DNA of 64,000 bases from Xanthomonas vesicatoria ATCC 35937 (GCF_001908725.1 NZ_CP018725.1:4340001-4404000), one strand, 5' to 3'. Shown: positions 1-8,595, counted from the first letter of the stretch. The notes: generated by a model not told the origin, from the letters alone. Numbers and translations: made by a program.

Positions 1-729
1 TGCATCGCCATCGGCGCCGACGTGATGGAAACCGACGTGCGCCGCGCCGCCGACGGCACGTTGGTGATGCTGCATGACGCCACCGTGGACCGCACCACCG
101 ATGGCACCGGAAAGCTATCCGAGCTCACGCTGGCCGACCTACAGAAGCTGCGCTTGCGCAGCGACGAAGGCGGCGCGCAGGCACCGCTGACCGACCAGCG
201 CGTGGTCACGCTGGAGCAGATGCTGGCTGCTGCCAAGGGCCACATCCTGCTCAATCTGGACGTCAAGGATGCGATCTACGTGCAGGTGGTCGATGCGGTC
301 ACGCGTGCCGGCATGCAGCACCACGTGATCGTCAAGGCCGAAGCCGGCATCGCCACGCCGCCGCTGGCGGGGATGGTGCCGTTCAACACCGTGTACTTCT
401 TCCCGATCCTGATCAACGCGCACGGCACCGCCGATCTGGCCGCGATCGCCACGGCACAGACCCGCAATGCACACCCGATGGCCTTCGAACTGCCCAAGAT
501 GGCCGCGTCGCAATTGCCCGCCTTGGTGGCAGTGAGCAAGGCGCACAACGTGCGGCTGATGGTCAACTCGCTGTGGGAAGGGTTCATTGCAGGCTACGGC
601 GGCGACGCCGATGCCGAGCGCGACCCGGACAAGGTCTGGGGCCGGATGTACCGCGATGGTGTGAGCATCATCCAGACCGATGCCCCGGAAGCGTTGCTGG
701 CCTATCGCGCCACACTGGAAAAACGCTGA
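1..729 (+). CDS. Glycerophosphodiester phosphodiesterase family protein, 5'-truncated by window edge
   Basis: The reading frame is already open at base 1, so the N-terminus, including the usual catalytic HR motif, lies outside the window. The metal-binding motif ETDV is followed by HDATVDRTTDGTG, matching the E-x-D and H-D-x-x-(L/V)-D-R-T-T motifs of the GDPD TIM barrel. The C-terminal GVSIIQTDAPEALL corresponds to the last strand of the barrel. Family members hydrolyse glycerophosphodiesters to glycerol-3-phosphate and an alcohol. Some relatives have other phosphodiester substrates, so the exact substrate is open. Whether it has a signal peptide cannot be seen. Confidence 0.85.
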   Translation, partial: CIAIGADVMETDVRRAADGTLVMLHDATVDRTTDGTGKLSELTLADLQKLRLRSDEGGAQAPLTDQRVVTLEQMLAAAKGHILLNLDVKDAIYVQVVDAVTRAGMQHHVIVKAEAGIATPPLAGMVPFNTVYFFPILINAHGTADLAAIATAQTRNAHPMAFELPKMAASQLPALVAVSKAHNVRLMVNSLWEGFIAGYGGDADAERDPDKVWGRMYRDGVSIIQTDAPEALLAYRATLEKR

Positions 730-1002
730 GCGCGTGGCAGGAGCCAGCAGCGGAAGTGCTGATCGGCGAGCTGCCGAATCAAGCGCCAACGTGTCACCTT
801 GTACAGCGGGCACCAAGAGGCGCCTGACTGCCTGATGCAGCGGTCGCGTGCAACGACCACAGCGCATGCAGGCTGCACAGGAGCCCCCGACTCGCAGGGT
901 TTGGCGAACACGGCCATTGCCTTGATTAGGCGGAAGCCATTGCAGGTATCGGCCCGCACTGGCTACAGTCGGACTCCGACGGTTGCGCTCAAGGATGTCT
1001 GC

Positions 1003-1794
1003 ATGTCGCTCGCGTTCCGCGCCTGGCCGTTGGCTCGGCATCTTGTCTGGCTGGCGGTGCTGCTGGTTGCGCTGCAGGTGCGCGATATCGCCAAGGCCAT
1101 CGGCCTGCCGATTCCCAGGATTCCGGTGCCGTATGGCGGTGCGATCCTCGACAACGGGCTCAGCGTCATCGTCGTGCTGGTGGCGGCCGCCTTGCTCTAC
1201 CGCAGCACGCCTGGCGATCTGCTCGCGCGCCTGGGGCTGCGCTGGAATGGCCTGGGTGGGCCGCTGTTGACGTTGTGTGCCACGCTGCCGTGCTGGATCG
1301 GCCTGTGGACGCAGGCCACCGCGATCGGTACCGATGATGTACTGGGCCTGCTGTGGTTGGCGGTGCTGTTTCCGCTGGCCGAAGAGATCGTGTTCCGCGG
1401 GTTCGGCTTCGTGTTCGCCTCTCGTGCGCTTGCGTGGCGCCCGGCGTTGGCCGCGCTATTGCAGGCGCTGGTGTTCGGCGCCGTGCATTGGTTTGGGGCC
1501 GGCGGTGGTGGCGGGGAGGCACTGCTGATCTTCGCCATCACCGGGATCGGAGCGCTGCTGTTTGCCATCGTCGACGCGCAGGATGGCTACACGATCTGGA
1601 GCGGATGGGTGCTGCATGTCTCGCTCAACGCAGCCTGGACGGTCTTTGCGGTGTCCGACTCGGCCGCCAGTGGCTGGCTGGGGATGGCGCTGCGCTTGTC
1701 GGCGGTGTTGCTGGCAATGGGGTTGCTACGTGCATTCGTCAGGCCTGCCGGCCTGCACAGCACTGTCGTCGCTGCCCGGGCGCAGCAACCCTAG
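1003..1794 (+). CDS. CPBP family intramembrane metalloprotease
   Basis: A 264-residue polytopic membrane protein starting at MSLAFRAWP; an upstream extension of the frame is possible but lacks hydrophobic or conserved character. The CPBP (CAAX protease/bacteriocin-processing, Abi) motifs are present: EEIVFRGFGF (the EExxxR motif), FGAVHW (FxxxH) and HVSLNAAW (HxxxN). These residues bind the catalytic metal inside the membrane. At least six hydrophobic segments are visible. The family cleaves prenylated or membrane-bound peptides, and in bacteria the substrate is rarely known. It lies 90 bases upstream of pbpC on the same strand, so co-transcription is possible. Confidence 0.85.
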   Translation: MSLAFRAWPLARHLVWLAVLLVALQVRDIAKAIGLPIPRIPVPYGGAILDNGLSVIVVLVAAALLYRSTPGDLLARLGLRWNGLGGPLLTLCATLPCWIGLWTQATAIGTDDVLGLLWLAVLFPLAEEIVFRGFGFVFASRALAWRPALAALLQALVFGAVHWFGAGGGGGEALLIFAITGIGALLFAIVDAQDGYTIWSGWVLHVSLNAAWTVFAVSDSAASGWLGMALRLSAVLLAMGLLRAFVRPAGLHSTVVAARAQQP

Positions 1795-1884
1795 CGCCGC
1801 GGCTGATCAGCCGGCGATGGCAAGACGGCCGCCCGCACCGCGTGGCAGTGGCCGAAATGCGTTTTGCCCTGCATGCTTTGCACG

Positions 1885-4302
1885 ATGGACGAACAACCGC
1901 AGGCGCAGACAGGGATGGACCGGACGCCGCCGCGCCCGCGTGCGTCGCAACAACAGGACCGCCGCCGCCATTGGTTGCGCTGGCTGCGCTGGAGTTCGGC
2001 CGCGCTGCTCGCTGTGTTGCTGCTGCTGGATCTGGCCTTCCCGCTGCCGCTGCCCAAATCCCGCGATACCTCGACATTGGTCGTCGCACGCGACGGCACG
2101 CCATTGCGCGCGTTCGCCGATCGCAACGGCGTGTGGCGCTATCCCGCAAGCCCGGAGACGGTGTCGCCGCTCTATCTGCAGGCCTTGCTGAACTACGAAG
2201 ACCGCTGGTTCTGGCGCCATCCCGGCGTGAACCCATGGGGCTTGTTGCGTGCCGGCGGGCAGTGGCTGGGGCACGGGCGCATCGTCTCCGGCGGCTCCAC
2301 GCTGACCATGCAGGTGGCACGCATCCTGGACCCGCACACGCGCACGCCGTGGGGCAAGGCCAAGCAATTGCTGCGCGCGCTGCAGCTGGAAGCGCATCTG
2401 AGCAAGCGCGAAATTCTCACCCTGTATCTGGAGCGCGCGCCCTACGGCGGCACCATCGAAGGCGTGGACGCGGCCAGTTGGGCGTATCTGGGCAAGCCGG
2501 CCAAGGCGTTGTCGCAGGCCGAAGCGGCGTTGCTGGCGGTGTTGCCGCAATCGCCCAGCCGGCTGCGCCCGGACCGTCACCCGGAAGCGGCGCAACGTGC
2601 GCGCGACAAGGTGCTCGACCGCATGGTGGAACTGGGCGTGTGGTCACGCGCGCAGGTGGACGATGCCCGCATCGAGCCGGTGGTCACGCGCTCGCTGAAG
2701 CCGCCATTGCATGCCGCGCTGCTGGCGCAGCGTCTGCACAGCGCGCAACCGCGTGCTGCACGTATCGTGACCACGTTGGATGTGGAATTGCAGCGCACGC
2801 TGGAAGAACGCGTGGGTACGTATTTTTCGCAATTGCCCGAGCGCACCTCGGCCGCCTTGCTGGTGGTCGACAACGCCACGATGGAAGCGCGCGCCTATGT
2901 CGGCTCGGCCAGCTTCGGCGATCGCAAAGGGCTGGGGCATGTGGACATGGTGCAGGCCTGGCGGTCACCAGGCTCCACGCTCAAACCGTTCCTGTACGGC
3001 ATGGCGCTGGACGATGGCCTGATCCATTCGGAAAGCTTGCTGGTGGATGCGCCGCAGAGCTTTGGCAACTACCGGCCCGGCAACTTCGATGCCGCCTTCA
3101 ACGGGCCGGTGAGCGCGGCCACCGCATTGCGCCTGTCGTTGAATGTGCCGGCGGTGGATCTGCTCGATCGCATCGGCCCGGCACGCTTTGCCGCGCGGCT
3201 GTCCAATGCCGGTATTGCGCTGCACTTCCCGCGTGGCAGCACGCCATCGCTGGCGTTGATCCTGGGCGGCACCGGCGCGCAATTGCAGGAATTGGTGGGC
3301 GCGTTCGCGTCGCTCAATCGTGGCGGCATTGCCGGGCGCGTGCGCTACACGCCGGACGATGCACGGATCGACCGACGCCTGATGTCGCCAGGTGCGGCCT
3401 GGATCGTGCGGGAGATATTGCAGAGCAATCCACGCCCCGGCTACGGCAGCGGCACCTTCGACACCGCCGCGCGCCCCGGCGTGGCCTGGAAGACCGGCAC
3501 CAGTTACGGCTACCGCGATGCCTGGGCCATTGGCGGTACGCGGCGCTACACCGTTGGTGTATGGGTTGGCCGCCCGGATGGCACGCCGTTGCCCGGCCAG
3601 TACGGTGCGGTGACCGCATTGCCGCTGATGTTCGAAGTCATCGACGCATTGCCGCGCAACGCCGGCGACAGTGCACCGCTGCCGATGCCGGCAACGGTGC
3701 AGGCAAGGGAGATCTGCTGGCCGCTCGGTGGCGCGTTGGAGCAGACGCCGCCGGCACTGTGTGCCCGCCGTGCCGAGGCCTATGCACTGGATGGCGCGCT
3801 GCCACCCACCTTCGCCGAGCGCGACGCGCGCCTGTGGCAAAGCGGGCGGCTGCAGTTCGAGGTGGATGCGCGCAGCGGCCAGCGGCTGTCGCAGGAATGC
3901 ACACAGCCGCACGTGCGCACGTCACGCGCGTTGGCACGCTGGCCGGCACTGGTGTCGCCCTGGCTGAGTGCGGCAGAACGTACAGCCGCGCAGTTGCCGC
4001 CACTGGCACCGGACTGTCTGCCGGACGGGCGCATGACCGGCGGCGGCGTGCTGCGTATCGATGGGCTGAGCGACCGCGCCACCTTGGCGCGCGCAAACGA
4101 CACCGCGCGCCCGGTGCGCCTGCAGTTGCGCGCGCTGGGCAGCGAGGCGCGCATCGACTGGCTGCTGGACGGTCGCTGGATTGCACAGACCGACGGGCGC
4201 CAGGGATTCCAGCGCGACTTTGCCGAGGTGGGGGAGCACACGCTCACCGCCATGGCCAGCGACGGCGCCTGGACCCAGGTGCGGTTTCGCGTCTTGCGTT
4301 GA
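1885..4302 (+). CDS. pbpC: Penicillin-binding protein 1C (bifunctional transglycosylase/transpeptidase)
   Basis: About 805 residues. A basic N-terminus is followed by one membrane anchor, then a GT51 glycosyltransferase with EDRWFWRHPGVNP, GGSTLTMQVAR and the LYLERAPYGG motif. The transpeptidase domain carries SxxK (SPGSTLKPF), SxN (LSLN) and KTGTS. The last ~90 residues form the PBP1C-specific C-terminal domain. It polymerises and crosslinks peptidoglycan in the periplasm. Starts at 1873 and 1885 (both ATG) and 1915 are possible and no clear ribosome site decides; I chose 1885. In many bacteria pbpC sits beside an alpha-2-macroglobulin gene, which is absent here. Confidence 0.93.
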   Translation: MDEQPQAQTGMDRTPPRPRASQQQDRRRHWLRWLRWSSAALLAVLLLLDLAFPLPLPKSRDTSTLVVARDGTPLRAFADRNGVWRYPASPETVSPLYLQALLNYEDRWFWRHPGVNPWGLLRAGGQWLGHGRIVSGGSTLTMQVARILDPHTRTPWGKAKQLLRALQLEAHLSKREILTLYLERAPYGGTIEGVDAASWAYLGKPAKALSQAEAALLAVLPQSPSRLRPDRHPEAAQRARDKVLDRMVELGVWSRAQVDDARIEPVVTRSLKPPLHAALLAQRLHSAQPRAARIVTTLDVELQRTLEERVGTYFSQLPERTSAALLVVDNATMEARAYVGSASFGDRKGLGHVDMVQAWRSPGSTLKPFLYGMALDDGLIHSESLLVDAPQSFGNYRPGNFDAAFNGPVSAATALRLSLNVPAVDLLDRIGPARFAARLSNAGIALHFPRGSTPSLALILGGTGAQLQELVGAFASLNRGGIAGRVRYTPDDARIDRRLMSPGAAWIVREILQSNPRPGYGSGTFDTAARPGVAWKTGTSYGYRDAWAIGGTRRYTVGVWVGRPDGTPLPGQYGAVTALPLMFEVIDALPRNAGDSAPLPMPATVQAREICWPLGGALEQTPPALCARRAEAYALDGALPPTFAERDARLWQSGRLQFEVDARSGQRLSQECTQPHVRTSRALARWPALVSPWLSAAERTAAQLPPLAPDCLPDGRMTGGGVLRIDGLSDRATLARANDTARPVRLQLRALGSEARIDWLLDGRWIAQTDGRQGFQRDFAEVGEHTLTAMASDGAWTQVRFRVLR

Positions 4303-4437
4303 GTGGGGAAGTGGTCGCGCTCCTCGAAGCGCGCCCGGGTGCGAAGGAGCCGTTACTGGTAGGGCTTCATCGCGCCCAGGTGCGCTCCTACACGCAACAT
4401 GGTTGAGCTAGTCCACACTTTGTCCAAACGTTGTCCA
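4303..4437. repeat. REP-like repeat after pbpC
   Basis: Bases 4321-4392 hold two same-orientation copies of a GC-rich unit built around GCGCCCGGGTGCG / GCGCCCAGGTGCG, the second followed by CTCCTAC. The reverse complement of that unit (GTAGGAGCGCACCTGGGC) recurs in variant form at 11668-11735, so it is a dispersed intergenic element rather than coding sequence. Confidence 0.55.
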
Positions 4438-4474
4438 AAACAAGACAGGGCGCCAACGGCGCCCTGTCTTGTTT
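4438..4474. terminator. Bidirectional intrinsic terminator between pbpC and ferritin gene
   Basis: A perfect 17-bp inverted repeat (AAACAAGACAGGGCGCC at 4438-4454 and its reverse complement at 4458-4474) with a 3-base AAC loop. The A-tract and T-tract flanks suit termination from both directions, as expected between convergent genes. Confidence 0.9.
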
Positions 4475-4526
4475 GTACCTTCGACCATGCAGTGGCATCG
4501 GCGCACTCAGCACCGACGCACGCCAC

Positions 4527-5087
4527 TCACTCGCCGATCCAGCCTTCCAGCATGTCTGCGAACTCGTCGGCATGCTCTTCTTCCTGAGCAAGAATGCTTT
4601 CCAGGATGCGCTTGGTGGTGGTGTCCTTGTCGCCGATGAAGTCGATCATCTCGCGGTAGCTGTCGATGGCGATGCGCTCGGCGATCAGGTTTTCCTTGAC
4701 CATGTCGCGCAGATCGGTGCCTTCCTTGTATTCGGCGTGCGAGCGCTTGGTCAGCGTGTCCGGATTGAGGTCCGGTTCGCCGCCCAGCTGCACGATGCGC
4801 TCGGCCAGCTTGTGCGCGTGCGCCTGTTCCTGCTGCGCATGCTCCAGGAACTCGCCCTTGACCGCGTCGGCCAGCATGCCCTTGGCCATGAAGTAGTGGC
4901 GGTAATAGCGCAGCGTGCACACGTACTCGGTGGCGAGCGCAGTGTTGAGCAGTTCGATCACTTTCTCGCGATCGGCGTGGTAGCTCTCGGTAATGGCGCC
5001 GTCTTCGATGCTCTGGCGTGCGCGTGCGCGCAAGGTGGCGGTATCGGTGATACCGGCGGGGGTCGTGGTGGCTGGCTGATCAGACAT
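4527..5087 (-). CDS. Ferritin-like/bacterioferritin family protein
   Basis: A 186-residue, largely helical protein. The four-helix ferritin carboxylates are seen in ALATEYVCTLRYYRHY, FLEHAQQEQAHAHKLAER, NLIAERIAIDSYREM and ILAQEEEHADEFADML, the last matching the ExxH metal site. Such proteins store or detoxify iron with peroxide or oxygen as oxidant. It lies 42 bases downstream of a peroxiredoxin gene on the same strand, which suggests one peroxide/iron-stress transcript. A bacterioferritin role with haem is not shown; the N-terminal ~25 residues are Thr/Ala-rich and look disordered. Confidence 0.85.
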   Translation of the reverse strand: MSDQPATTTPAGITDTATLRARARQSIEDGAITESYHADREKVIELLNTALATEYVCTLRYYRHYFMAKGMLADAVKGEFLEHAQQEQAHAHKLAERIVQLGGEPDLNPDTLTKRSHAEYKEGTDLRDMVKENLIAERIAIDSYREMIDFIGDKDTTTKRILESILAQEEEHADEFADMLEGWIGE

Positions 5088-5129
5088 GGCTGGCCGTTTT
5101 CCTTCTGAGTGGACGGGGGAATCGTTTTT

Positions 5130-5612
5130 TTAAGCGGGCAGATGCTGCAGCACGTAATCGGCGGCAGACACCTTGAACTCGCCGGGTTCTTCGACGAACA
5201 GGGCTTTGACCACCCCGTCGTCGGCATACAGCGCGTAGCGGCGCGAGCGCAGGCCCATGCCCGAGCCGCTGGCGTCGATTTCAAGGCCCAGCGCGCGGAC
5301 CAGTTCGGCGTTGCCGTCGGGCAACAGATGCAGGCCATCGGGAACCAGTTGGCTACGGCCCCAGGCCTGCATCACGAACGGGTCGTTGACGGCGGTACAC
5401 AACACTTCGATACCGCGTTTGCGGAACTCCTCGAAGTGCTCCACGTAGCCCGGCAGGTGCTTGGCCGAGCAGGTTGGCGTGAATGCGCCCGGTACCGCAA
5501 ACAGCAATACCTTGCGGCCGGCAAACAGACTATGCGTGTCGACTGCTTCGATGCCGTCGCGCATGCGCTTGAGCACCACTTCGGGAATGCTGTCACCAAC
5601 GGCGATGGTCAT
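5130..5612 (-). CDS. Peroxiredoxin of the Prx5 type
   Basis: A 160-residue protein starting at MTIAVGDSIPEVVLKRM with GGAG eight bases upstream; the frame extends further upstream without a better start. The peroxidatic cysteine lies in PGAFTPTCSAKHLPGY, the signature of the Prx5/thioredoxin-dependent peroxiredoxins. No C-terminal glutaredoxin domain is fused. It reduces hydrogen peroxide and alkyl hydroperoxides in the cytoplasm using thiol donors. It precedes the ferritin-like gene by 42 bases and is divergent from the small heat-shock gene, so both stress genes share the 5613-5774 control region. Confidence 0.92.
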   Translation of the reverse strand: MTIAVGDSIPEVVLKRMRDGIEAVDTHSLFAGRKVLLFAVPGAFTPTCSAKHLPGYVEHFEEFRKRGIEVLCTAVNDPFVMQAWGRSQLVPDGLHLLPDGNAELVRALGLEIDASGSGMGLRSRRYALYADDGVVKALFVEEPGEFKVSAADYVLQHLPA

Positions 5613-5660
5613 GGGGTGGGGCTCCTGTGGCTGAACGAAGTCTAGAAAAGGGCAGGGGAA

Positions 5661-5678
5661 AAGCGCGTCAACGCGCTT
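5661..5678. promoter_or_regulatory. Perfect palindrome, candidate operator
   Basis: AAGCGCGT-CA-ACGCGCTT is an 8-bp perfect inverted repeat with a 2-base centre. Its right half overlaps the -35 of the heat-shock promoter at 5676-5703, and it lies about 50 bases upstream of the divergent peroxiredoxin start. It does not match the CIRCE element of HrcA. An operator is an inference. Confidence 0.35.
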
Positions 5679-5703
5679 GAAATCCGCAGGGCCACGCCTA
5701 TCT
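5676..5703 (+). promoter_or_regulatory. Sigma-32-like heat-shock promoter of hsp20
   Basis: CTTGAA at 5676-5681, a 14-base spacer, then GCCTATCT at 5696-5703. The sigma-32 consensus is CTTGAA-N13-15-CCCCATNT, so the -35 is exact and the -10 matches five of seven defined positions. Predicted transcription would begin about 65 bases before the hsp20 ATG. Confidence 0.6.
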
Positions 5704-5774
5704 GACGCACATGGCCGGCGCGGTGGTGCATGCCGCAGCCGCCGGCCCGTCACCCAACCTTTTGGAGGCTTGCA

Positions 5775-6251
5775 ATGAACATCGTTCGTTATCCCCAGTG
5801 GCCCACGCACGCCCTGCAAAACGAGATCAAGCACGTGTTCGATCGTTTCTTCGAACAGAACAGCGATACCGACGAATCGGCCGTGGTCACCGCCCAATGG
5901 GTGCCGCGCGTGGATATCAAGGAAGAGCCCAACCACTTCGTGCTCTATGCCGATCTGCCGGGTATCGACCCCAGCCAGATCGAGGTGCAGATGGACAAGG
6001 GCATCCTATCGATCAAGGGCGAGCGCAAGAGCGAGTCCAGCACCGAGACCGAGCGCTTCTCGCGCATCGAGCGCCGCTACGGCAGCTTCCACCGCCGCTT
6101 CGCGCTGCCCGACAGTGCCGATGCCGATGGCATCACGGCCGCCGGCCATAATGGCGTGCTGGAAATCCGCATTCCCAAGCGCCCGGCCGCGACCCCGCGC
6201 CGCATTCAGGTCGGCAATGGGCAGGACACCAGCGGTAGTACCGTGCAGTAA
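5775..6251 (+). CDS. Hsp20/alpha-crystallin small heat-shock protein
   Basis: 158 residues from MNIVRYPQW, with GGAGG eight bases upstream. The alpha-crystallin domain spans roughly residues 40-130 (VPRVDIKEEPNHFVLYADLP through NGVLEIRIPKR), and the C-terminal IQV fits the I-x-I/V motif that joins dimers into oligomers. It is an ATP-independent holdase that binds unfolding proteins. The sigma-32-like promoter upstream and a DnaJ-type gene downstream (6662) support a heat-shock role. Confidence 0.95.
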   Translation: MNIVRYPQWPTHALQNEIKHVFDRFFEQNSDTDESAVVTAQWVPRVDIKEEPNHFVLYADLPGIDPSQIEVQMDKGILSIKGERKSESSTETERFSRIERRYGSFHRRFALPDSADADGITAAGHNGVLEIRIPKRPAATPRRIQVGNGQDTSGSTVQ

Positions 6252-6622
6252 GCGCTATCGCAGCGCGTGTATGTGCAGCGGTAGCTGGCCGGGGCCGGGG
6301 TTTGGGGTGTGCATGACACCCAAGGCCCGGTCACGATCCCGGTTGCAGGGCCGCGGCATCGCGGCGTGCTGCCAGGCATGTGCTGCCGAGCAATGGCCCT
6401 GGAGCGGGTCACCGACTTCGCTCCCCGGCGACGGCCGCGCCGTAGAATAGGCGCGGTCGCCCGCCCGGCTGCGAAGAGATCGGCCAGCAACCCAGTTGCG
6501 TGACTGCCCCGCGGGCGCGGTTGGTGTCTGGAATCGACAGGTACAGCACGTGCCTGCGGCTCCCACCCCCCGCGCCATGCACGGCCGCCACAACCTGGTG
6601 TCTGCCTCTCGAACTGGCTCGT
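6252..6622. other. Intergenic region hsp20-cbpA, possible small-RNA locus
   Basis: No convincing protein gene. A TAGAAT hexamer at 6443-6448 could be a -10 element, and a terminator with seven T lies at 6623-6647. Together they could define a ~190-base transcript ending just before cbpA. No match to 6S, tmRNA, SRP RNA or RNase P RNA core motifs was seen. Confidence 0.3.
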
Positions 6623-6647
6623 GGCCCTGGCTGCGGGCCGTTTTTTT
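6623..6647 (+). terminator. Intrinsic terminator immediately upstream of cbpA
   Basis: GGCCC (6623-6627), 7-base loop, GGGCC (6635-6639), then G and seven T (6641-6647). It ends 14 bases before the cbpA ATG, so it must either end an upstream small transcript or act as an attenuator in the cbpA leader. The stem is short but all G-C. Confidence 0.55.
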
Positions 6648-6661
6648 CCAGAGGTGAATAG

Positions 6662-7552
6662 ATGGAATTCAAGGATTACTACGCAACGCTGGGCGTCGAA
6701 CCCAGCGCGGGCGATGCGGAGATCAAGACCGCGTACCGCCGATTGGCGCGCAAGTATCACCCCGACGTCAGCAAGGAAGCCGGCGCCGAAGACAAGTTCA
6801 AGGCGATCAACGAAGCCTACGAGGCGCTGCGCGACCCTCAAAAGCGCAAGGCCTACGACCAGTTGAAGGCGCAGGGCTATCGCCCGGGCGACGAGTTTCA
6901 GGCACCGCCCAGTTACGGTGGCGGGCAGGGCTTCGACTATGAAGAGGTGTTCGGCAACGGTGGTGCCGGCGGCGGCTTCAGCGACTTTTTCGAAAGCCTG
7001 TTCGCCGGCCAGCGCGGTGGCCGTCCGCGCGGTGCCGGTCCTGGCGCAGGGCCGGGGCCGCAGGCGCGTGGCGACACCCGCGCCAAGCTGGCGGTACCGC
7101 TGGAAGCGGTGTATTCGGGCGACAGCGTCCGCATCACCATCAACGGCAAGCAGCTGGACGTGCGCGTGCCCAAGGGCGTGCAGCCCGGCCAGGTGATTCG
7201 CCTGAGCGGGCAGGGCAACGGCGGCGGCAATCTGCTGCTGGAGATCGAATACGCCGCGCACCCGCAGTTCGAGGTGGACGGGCGCAACATCCTGTACACC
7301 TTGCAGGTCATGCCTTGGCAGGCGGCGCTGGGCACCACCATCAGCGTGCCCACCCTGGGCGGCTCGGTGGAATTGAAGGTGCCCGCCGACTCGGAGGCAG
7401 GCCGCAAGCTGCGCCTGCGCGGCCGCGGCCTGCCGGGTACCACCCCGGGGGATCAGATCGTGGAGCTGGAAGTCCTGGCCCCGGCCCCCACCGACGACGC
7501 CCAGAAAAAGGCCTACCGCAACCTGGCCAAGGCCTTCGGCGAGACGGTGTGA
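6662..7552 (+). CDS. cbpA: CbpA-type DnaJ co-chaperone
   Basis: 296 residues. The N-terminal J domain (residues 4-70) has HPD at 33-35, which stimulates DnaK ATPase. A Gly/Phe-rich linker (about 85-135) is followed by two C-terminal substrate-binding beta domains. The CxxCxGxG zinc-finger of true DnaJ is missing, which places it with CbpA/DjlA-like curved-DNA-binding proteins. It delivers substrates to DnaK and may bind DNA. The start follows AGAGGTGAATAG, an AGAGG ribosome site at good spacing. hsp20 lies upstream, suggesting a stress-protein neighbourhood. Confidence 0.93.
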   Translation: MEFKDYYATLGVEPSAGDAEIKTAYRRLARKYHPDVSKEAGAEDKFKAINEAYEALRDPQKRKAYDQLKAQGYRPGDEFQAPPSYGGGQGFDYEEVFGNGGAGGGFSDFFESLFAGQRGGRPRGAGPGAGPGPQARGDTRAKLAVPLEAVYSGDSVRITINGKQLDVRVPKGVQPGQVIRLSGQGNGGGNLLLEIEYAAHPQFEVDGRNILYTLQVMPWQAALGTTISVPTLGGSVELKVPADSEAGRKLRLRGRGLPGTTPGDQIVELEVLAPAPTDDAQKKAYRNLAKAFGETV

Positions 7553-7560
7553 GGTCCGCT

Positions 7561-7586
7561 GCGCCTCTCTTTTTGTAGAGAGGCGC
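7561..7586 (+). terminator. Hairpin after cbpA, probable terminator
   Basis: Perfect 10-bp inverted repeat GCGCCTCTCT / AGAGAGGCGC around the 6-base loop TTTTGT, eight bases after the cbpA stop codon. It lacks a T-run after the stem. Confidence 0.55.
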
Positions 7587-8208
7587 TGGGGTCTAATCCC
7601 TTTCCCTGGTCAACGTCGCAAGGTCCGAGAGGCGCTAGCTTCAAAAGCCTTGGCGCCAGGTCGATATGTTTCTAGGTGCAAGTGTTTTTCTTTGGTGACT
7701 TTGCTGGCGTTATCGAAAAGCGCGATCCAGAGACCTTAGGTCCAATGCCTTTCCGGGTGCAGATGCGCCAGGTCTAGACGCCTCCTGCGTGATCGACAAC
7801 TCCGTCGCAACCTCCCGCCGCGAAGCGCGAGCCTTCCCCCCACGAGGAGGTTCGAGAGCCCCTCTCCTGCGGGAGAGGGGTTGGGGGTGAGGATACGGCT
7901 GCCCGGTGGCGCCCCCCCGGCGTCAGTCACGTTGGCCGGGTGGCAGTCCACGTATCAGTTGCGCGCCGCGAGCGAAGCTGCACTCGGGCATTCCTCCAAC
8001 AGTGAGCGGCAGCACGCGCAGTCGATACGCGACGGATCGCCTGCGCCTTGCTTCCAACCCCTCACCGCCCACCACAGCACACAGGGTTGCGAAGATGCGC
8101 ACGGCTTGCGCCGCGCCGCAGCACCGCCTTCGACCATCGCGCTACCGCCCCCAGCTACCGAAAGCGCAGCCGGCGCACTACACTCGCCGCGCACACTAGG
8201 GGAAACAC
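7587..8208. repeat. Intergenic region with degenerate repeats and a dispersed palindrome
   Basis: No gene seen. Two diverged copies of a ~45-base unit start at 7590 (GTCTAATCCCTTTCC) and 7739 (GTCCAATGCCTTTCC). At 7859-7880 a 9-bp palindrome CCCCTCTCC-TGCG-GGAGAGGGG is followed by TTGGGGGTGAGG, a dispersed intergenic element familiar from Xanthomonas genomes. The pilH promoter must lie in the last ~150 bases. Confidence 0.5.
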
Positions 8209-8595
8209 ATGGCACGCATCTTGATCGTCGACGACTCGCCGTCGCAGCTGCTGGGGATTCAGCGCATCGTCGAGAAGCTGGGGCACGAAACCATCACCGC
8301 CACCGATGGCGCCGCCGGCGTGGAAGCGGCCAAGGAGTCGCTGCCGGATCTGGTGTTGATGGACGTGGTGATGCCCAACCTCAACGGTTTCCAGGCCACA
8401 CGCACGCTCAAGCGCGAGCCCACCACCCAGCACATCCCGGTGATCCTGGTGACCACCAAGGATCAGGACACCGACCGTATGTGGGGCATGCGCCAGGGCG
8501 CGCGCGCCTACATCACCAAGCCGTTTTCAGAAGACGAATTGCTGGAAGTGATGGAGCGAGTCTTCAACCAGAAGGAAGAGCCGCCGAAGGCGTGA
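8209..8595 (+). CDS. pilH: PilH-like single-domain response regulator
   Basis: 128 residues, a lone CheY-like receiver with no output domain. The acidic pair is at D8/D9, the phospho-acceptor at D52 (LVLMDVVMP), the switch threonine at T82 or T83 and the conserved lysine at K104 (ITKPF). GFQATRTL and VTTKDQDTDRMWGMRQGAR closely resemble PilH of the type IV pilus chemosensory pathway, where it modulates retraction and twitching. No other pil/chp gene lies in the window. A generic CheY-like regulator is the alternative. Confidence 0.8.
   Translation: MARILIVDDSPSQLLGIQRIVEKLGHETITATDGAAGVEAAKESLPDLVLMDVVMPNLNGFQATRTLKREPTTQHIPVILVTTKDQDTDRMWGMRQGARAYITKPFSEDELLEVMERVFNQKEEPPKA

Noticed and set aside
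1353..4406. A 1,017-codon open frame overlapping the CPBP and pbpC genes in another frame
   Set aside because: It is a high-GC shadow: composition is Arg/Ala-rich with no motif, while the true frame encodes all pbpC catalytic motifs.
5745..5790. RNA thermometer at the hsp20 ribosome site
   Set aside because: A CCAA/TTGG pairing precedes the GGAGG site but the stem is only 4 bp and does not fit ROSE or fourU patterns convincingly.
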